DNA from: Cytophagia bacterium
GTDB lineage: Bacteria > Bacteroidota > Bacteroidia > Cytophagales > Cyclobacteriaceae
DNA length: 13,627 bases
Direction of reading: 5' to 3'
NCBI GenBank assembly: GCA_013373005.1
Contig: JABXIP010000038.1
Span: forward strand, 1-13,627
Shown here: positions 12,444-13,627 of the stretch, in pieces
How the letters are laid out: each line of letters begins with the position of its first letter
How positions within the stretch are numbered: position 1 is the first letter of the stretch
The notes under the pieces: model-generated
Told to the model about the DNA's origin: nothing
Databases searched by the model: none
Seen by the model: the letters and a program-made list of their open reading frames with translations, nothing else
Translations under genes and position numbers: made by a program

Positions 12444-13627
12444 ATGTGCGGTATTGTAGGATACATAGGGAAAAGGCAGGCTTACTCTGTAATCATTAAA
12501 GGGCTTCAACGCCTTGAATATAGAGGCTATGACAGTGCTGGAGTTGCACTACTCAATGGTGACTTAAACGTATACAAAAAGCAAGGTAAAGTTTCTGCTT
12601 TAAATGATTTTGCCAAAGATCAAAAACTAGATGCCAACATAGGTATTGGCCATACAAGATGGGCTACTCATGGTATTCCCAGCGATCGAAATGCGCACCC
12701 CCATGTTTCCAATAGCGGAAGGCTGGTAATGATTCACAATGGTATTATTGAGAATTATGCAGCTATTAAAACTGACTTATCCAAAAAAGGCTATTCTTTC
12801 TCAAGTGATACTGACTCAGAAGTTTTCATCAACTTCATTGAAGATATTTTTCAAAATACCAAGGTTGATTTAGCTGAGGCGGTACGTTTAGCACTAACCA
12901 AGATTATTGGTGCTTATGCCATTGTAATTCTGGATAGAGACAATCCAGATTTGATGATTGCGGCACGCAAGGGTAGTCCGTTGGTAGTAGGCTTAGGAAA
13001 AGATGAATTCTTTTTGGCTTCTGATGCTACTCCCATCATAGAATATACCAATGAAGTAGTTTATCTAGATGATCAGGAAATTGCCATCATCGAGAATAAC
13101 AACCTCACCATCAAGAATATTGAAGATGTTGAGATGAAGCCATATGTCCACAAAGTGGATATGGAACTTGAGGCAATCGAGAAAGGTGGCTATGAGCACT
13201 TTATGCTTAAAGAAATTTTCGAGCAGCCAAGATCAATAAACGATTGTCTTAGGGGTAGATTGAATGCTAAAGAAGGACATCTCCATCTTGGGGGTATTCA
13301 TGATTATATCAATAAGATTAAGAATGCCGATAGAATTCTAATCATTGCTTGCGGAACCTCATGGCATGCCGGCTTGGTAGCAGAATACATTTTCGAAGAG
13401 TTCTGCAGAATTCCGGTAGAAGTAGAATATGCGTCAGAATTTAGGTACCGAAACCCTGTTGTTGGTGAAAAGGATGTAGTGATTGCTATTTCTCAATCTG
13501 GAGAGACAGCCGATACACTGGCAGCGATTGAGTTAGCAAAAAGTAAGGGAGCTACTATTCTAGGTGTTTGTAATGTTGTGGGGAGCTCAATTCCTCGTGC
13601 AACTCATGCGGGTAGTTATACCCATGC
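12444..13627 (+). CDS. glmS: Glutamine-fructose-6-phosphate aminotransferase (isomerizing), N-terminal two thirds (3' end outside window)
   Basis: The frame stays open to the window end, giving 394 residues of a protein usually near 610. The start MCGIVGYIG places the catalytic Cys2 at the N-terminus of the glutaminase domain. HTRWATHG (70-77), HNGIIENY (98-105) and YRGYDSAG (26-33) complete it. The first SIS sugar-isomerase domain begins near 290, with IACGTSWHAG and ISQSGETADT. The enzyme makes glucosamine-6-phosphate from fructose-6-phosphate and glutamine, feeding peptidoglycan and LPS. Only 39 bases separate it from the DUF4270 stop, too short for a glmS ribozyme, and no terminator lies between, so co-transcription is likely. 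Confidence 0.97.
   Translation, partial: MCGIVGYIGKRQAYSVIIKGLQRLEYRGYDSAGVALLNGDLNVYKKQGKVSALNDFAKDQKLDANIGIGHTRWATHGIPSDRNAHPHVSNSGRLVMIHNGIIENYAAIKTDLSKKGYSFSSDTDSEVFINFIEDIFQNTKVDLAEAVRLALTKIIGAYAIVILDRDNPDLMIAARKGSPLVVGLGKDEFFLASDATPIIEYTNEVVYLDDQEIAIIENNNLTIKNIEDVEMKPYVHKVDMELEAIEKGGYEHFMLKEIFEQPRSINDCLRGRLNAKEGHLHLGGIHDYINKIKNADRILIIACGTSWHAGLVAEYIFEEFCRIPVEVEYASEFRYRNPVVGEKDVVIAISQSGETADTLAAIELAKSKGATILGVCNVVGSSIPRATHAGSYTH

Overview
The window looks like chromosomal core DNA from a marine-type member of the Bacteroidota, most likely order Cytophagales. Evidence is the low-to-moderate GC content, promoters of the Bacteroidota TTG / TAnnTTTG type, a DUF4270 lipoprotein, a bacterial group II geranylgeranylglyceryl phosphate synthase (GGGPS), a stand-alone RfaE2 and a short GT5-only 'glycogen synthase'. 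I assign the order by inference, not by a marker gene. There is no sign of phage, transposon, CRISPR, rRNA or tRNA. Coding density is very high: the longest non-coding stretches are 136 bp (10162-10297) and 129 bp (5441-5569), so no gene-free stretch exceeds 300 bases.

Layout. (1) 1-3015, plus strand: the 3' end of a Na+/phosphate cotransporter, an OprP-like outer-membrane porin and a long-chain ChrA-type transporter. The first two suggest a two-membrane phosphate uptake route. (2) 3075-4531, plus strand: three overlapping genes, namely a YqjE/holin-superfamily membrane protein (TTG start), an unrecognised lysine-rich single-pass membrane protein, and GGGPS, which makes the archaeal-type ether bond to glycerol-1-phosphate. 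(3) 4517-6709, minus strand: an AraC-family regulator whose 3' end overlaps GGGPS tail to tail, and an acyl-CoA dehydrogenase. (4) 6770-10161, minus strand: panC, panD, a flippase-like polytopic membrane protein, a heptose-1-phosphate nucleotidyltransferase and a YugP-type membrane metallopeptidase. The last four are packed as an operon, mixing coenzyme A precursor and envelope-sugar genes. (5) 10298-13627, plus strand, divergent from panC: a degenerate, truncated GT5 domain protein, an overlapping DUF4270 lipoprotein and the first two thirds of glmS.

Regulatory architecture. Three convincing intrinsic terminators are visible, all on the minus strand. One, for the AraC gene, lies inside the GGGPS coding sequence (4458-4484). 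One follows the acyl-CoA dehydrogenase (5506-5550). One follows the yugP-like gene (6712-6740), and its hairpin overlaps the -7 box of the next gene's promoter. Near-consensus Bacteroidota promoters are seen before the porin, chrA, acyl-CoA dehydrogenase, panD, the GT5 gene and, weakly, the AraC gene.

The best candidates for undescribed biology are the GT5-like pseudoenzyme coupled to a DUF4270 lipoprotein next to glmS, the three-gene membrane module ending in GGGPS, and the compact terminator/promoter overlap at 6712-6769. I did not find a clearly novel defence or mobile system.
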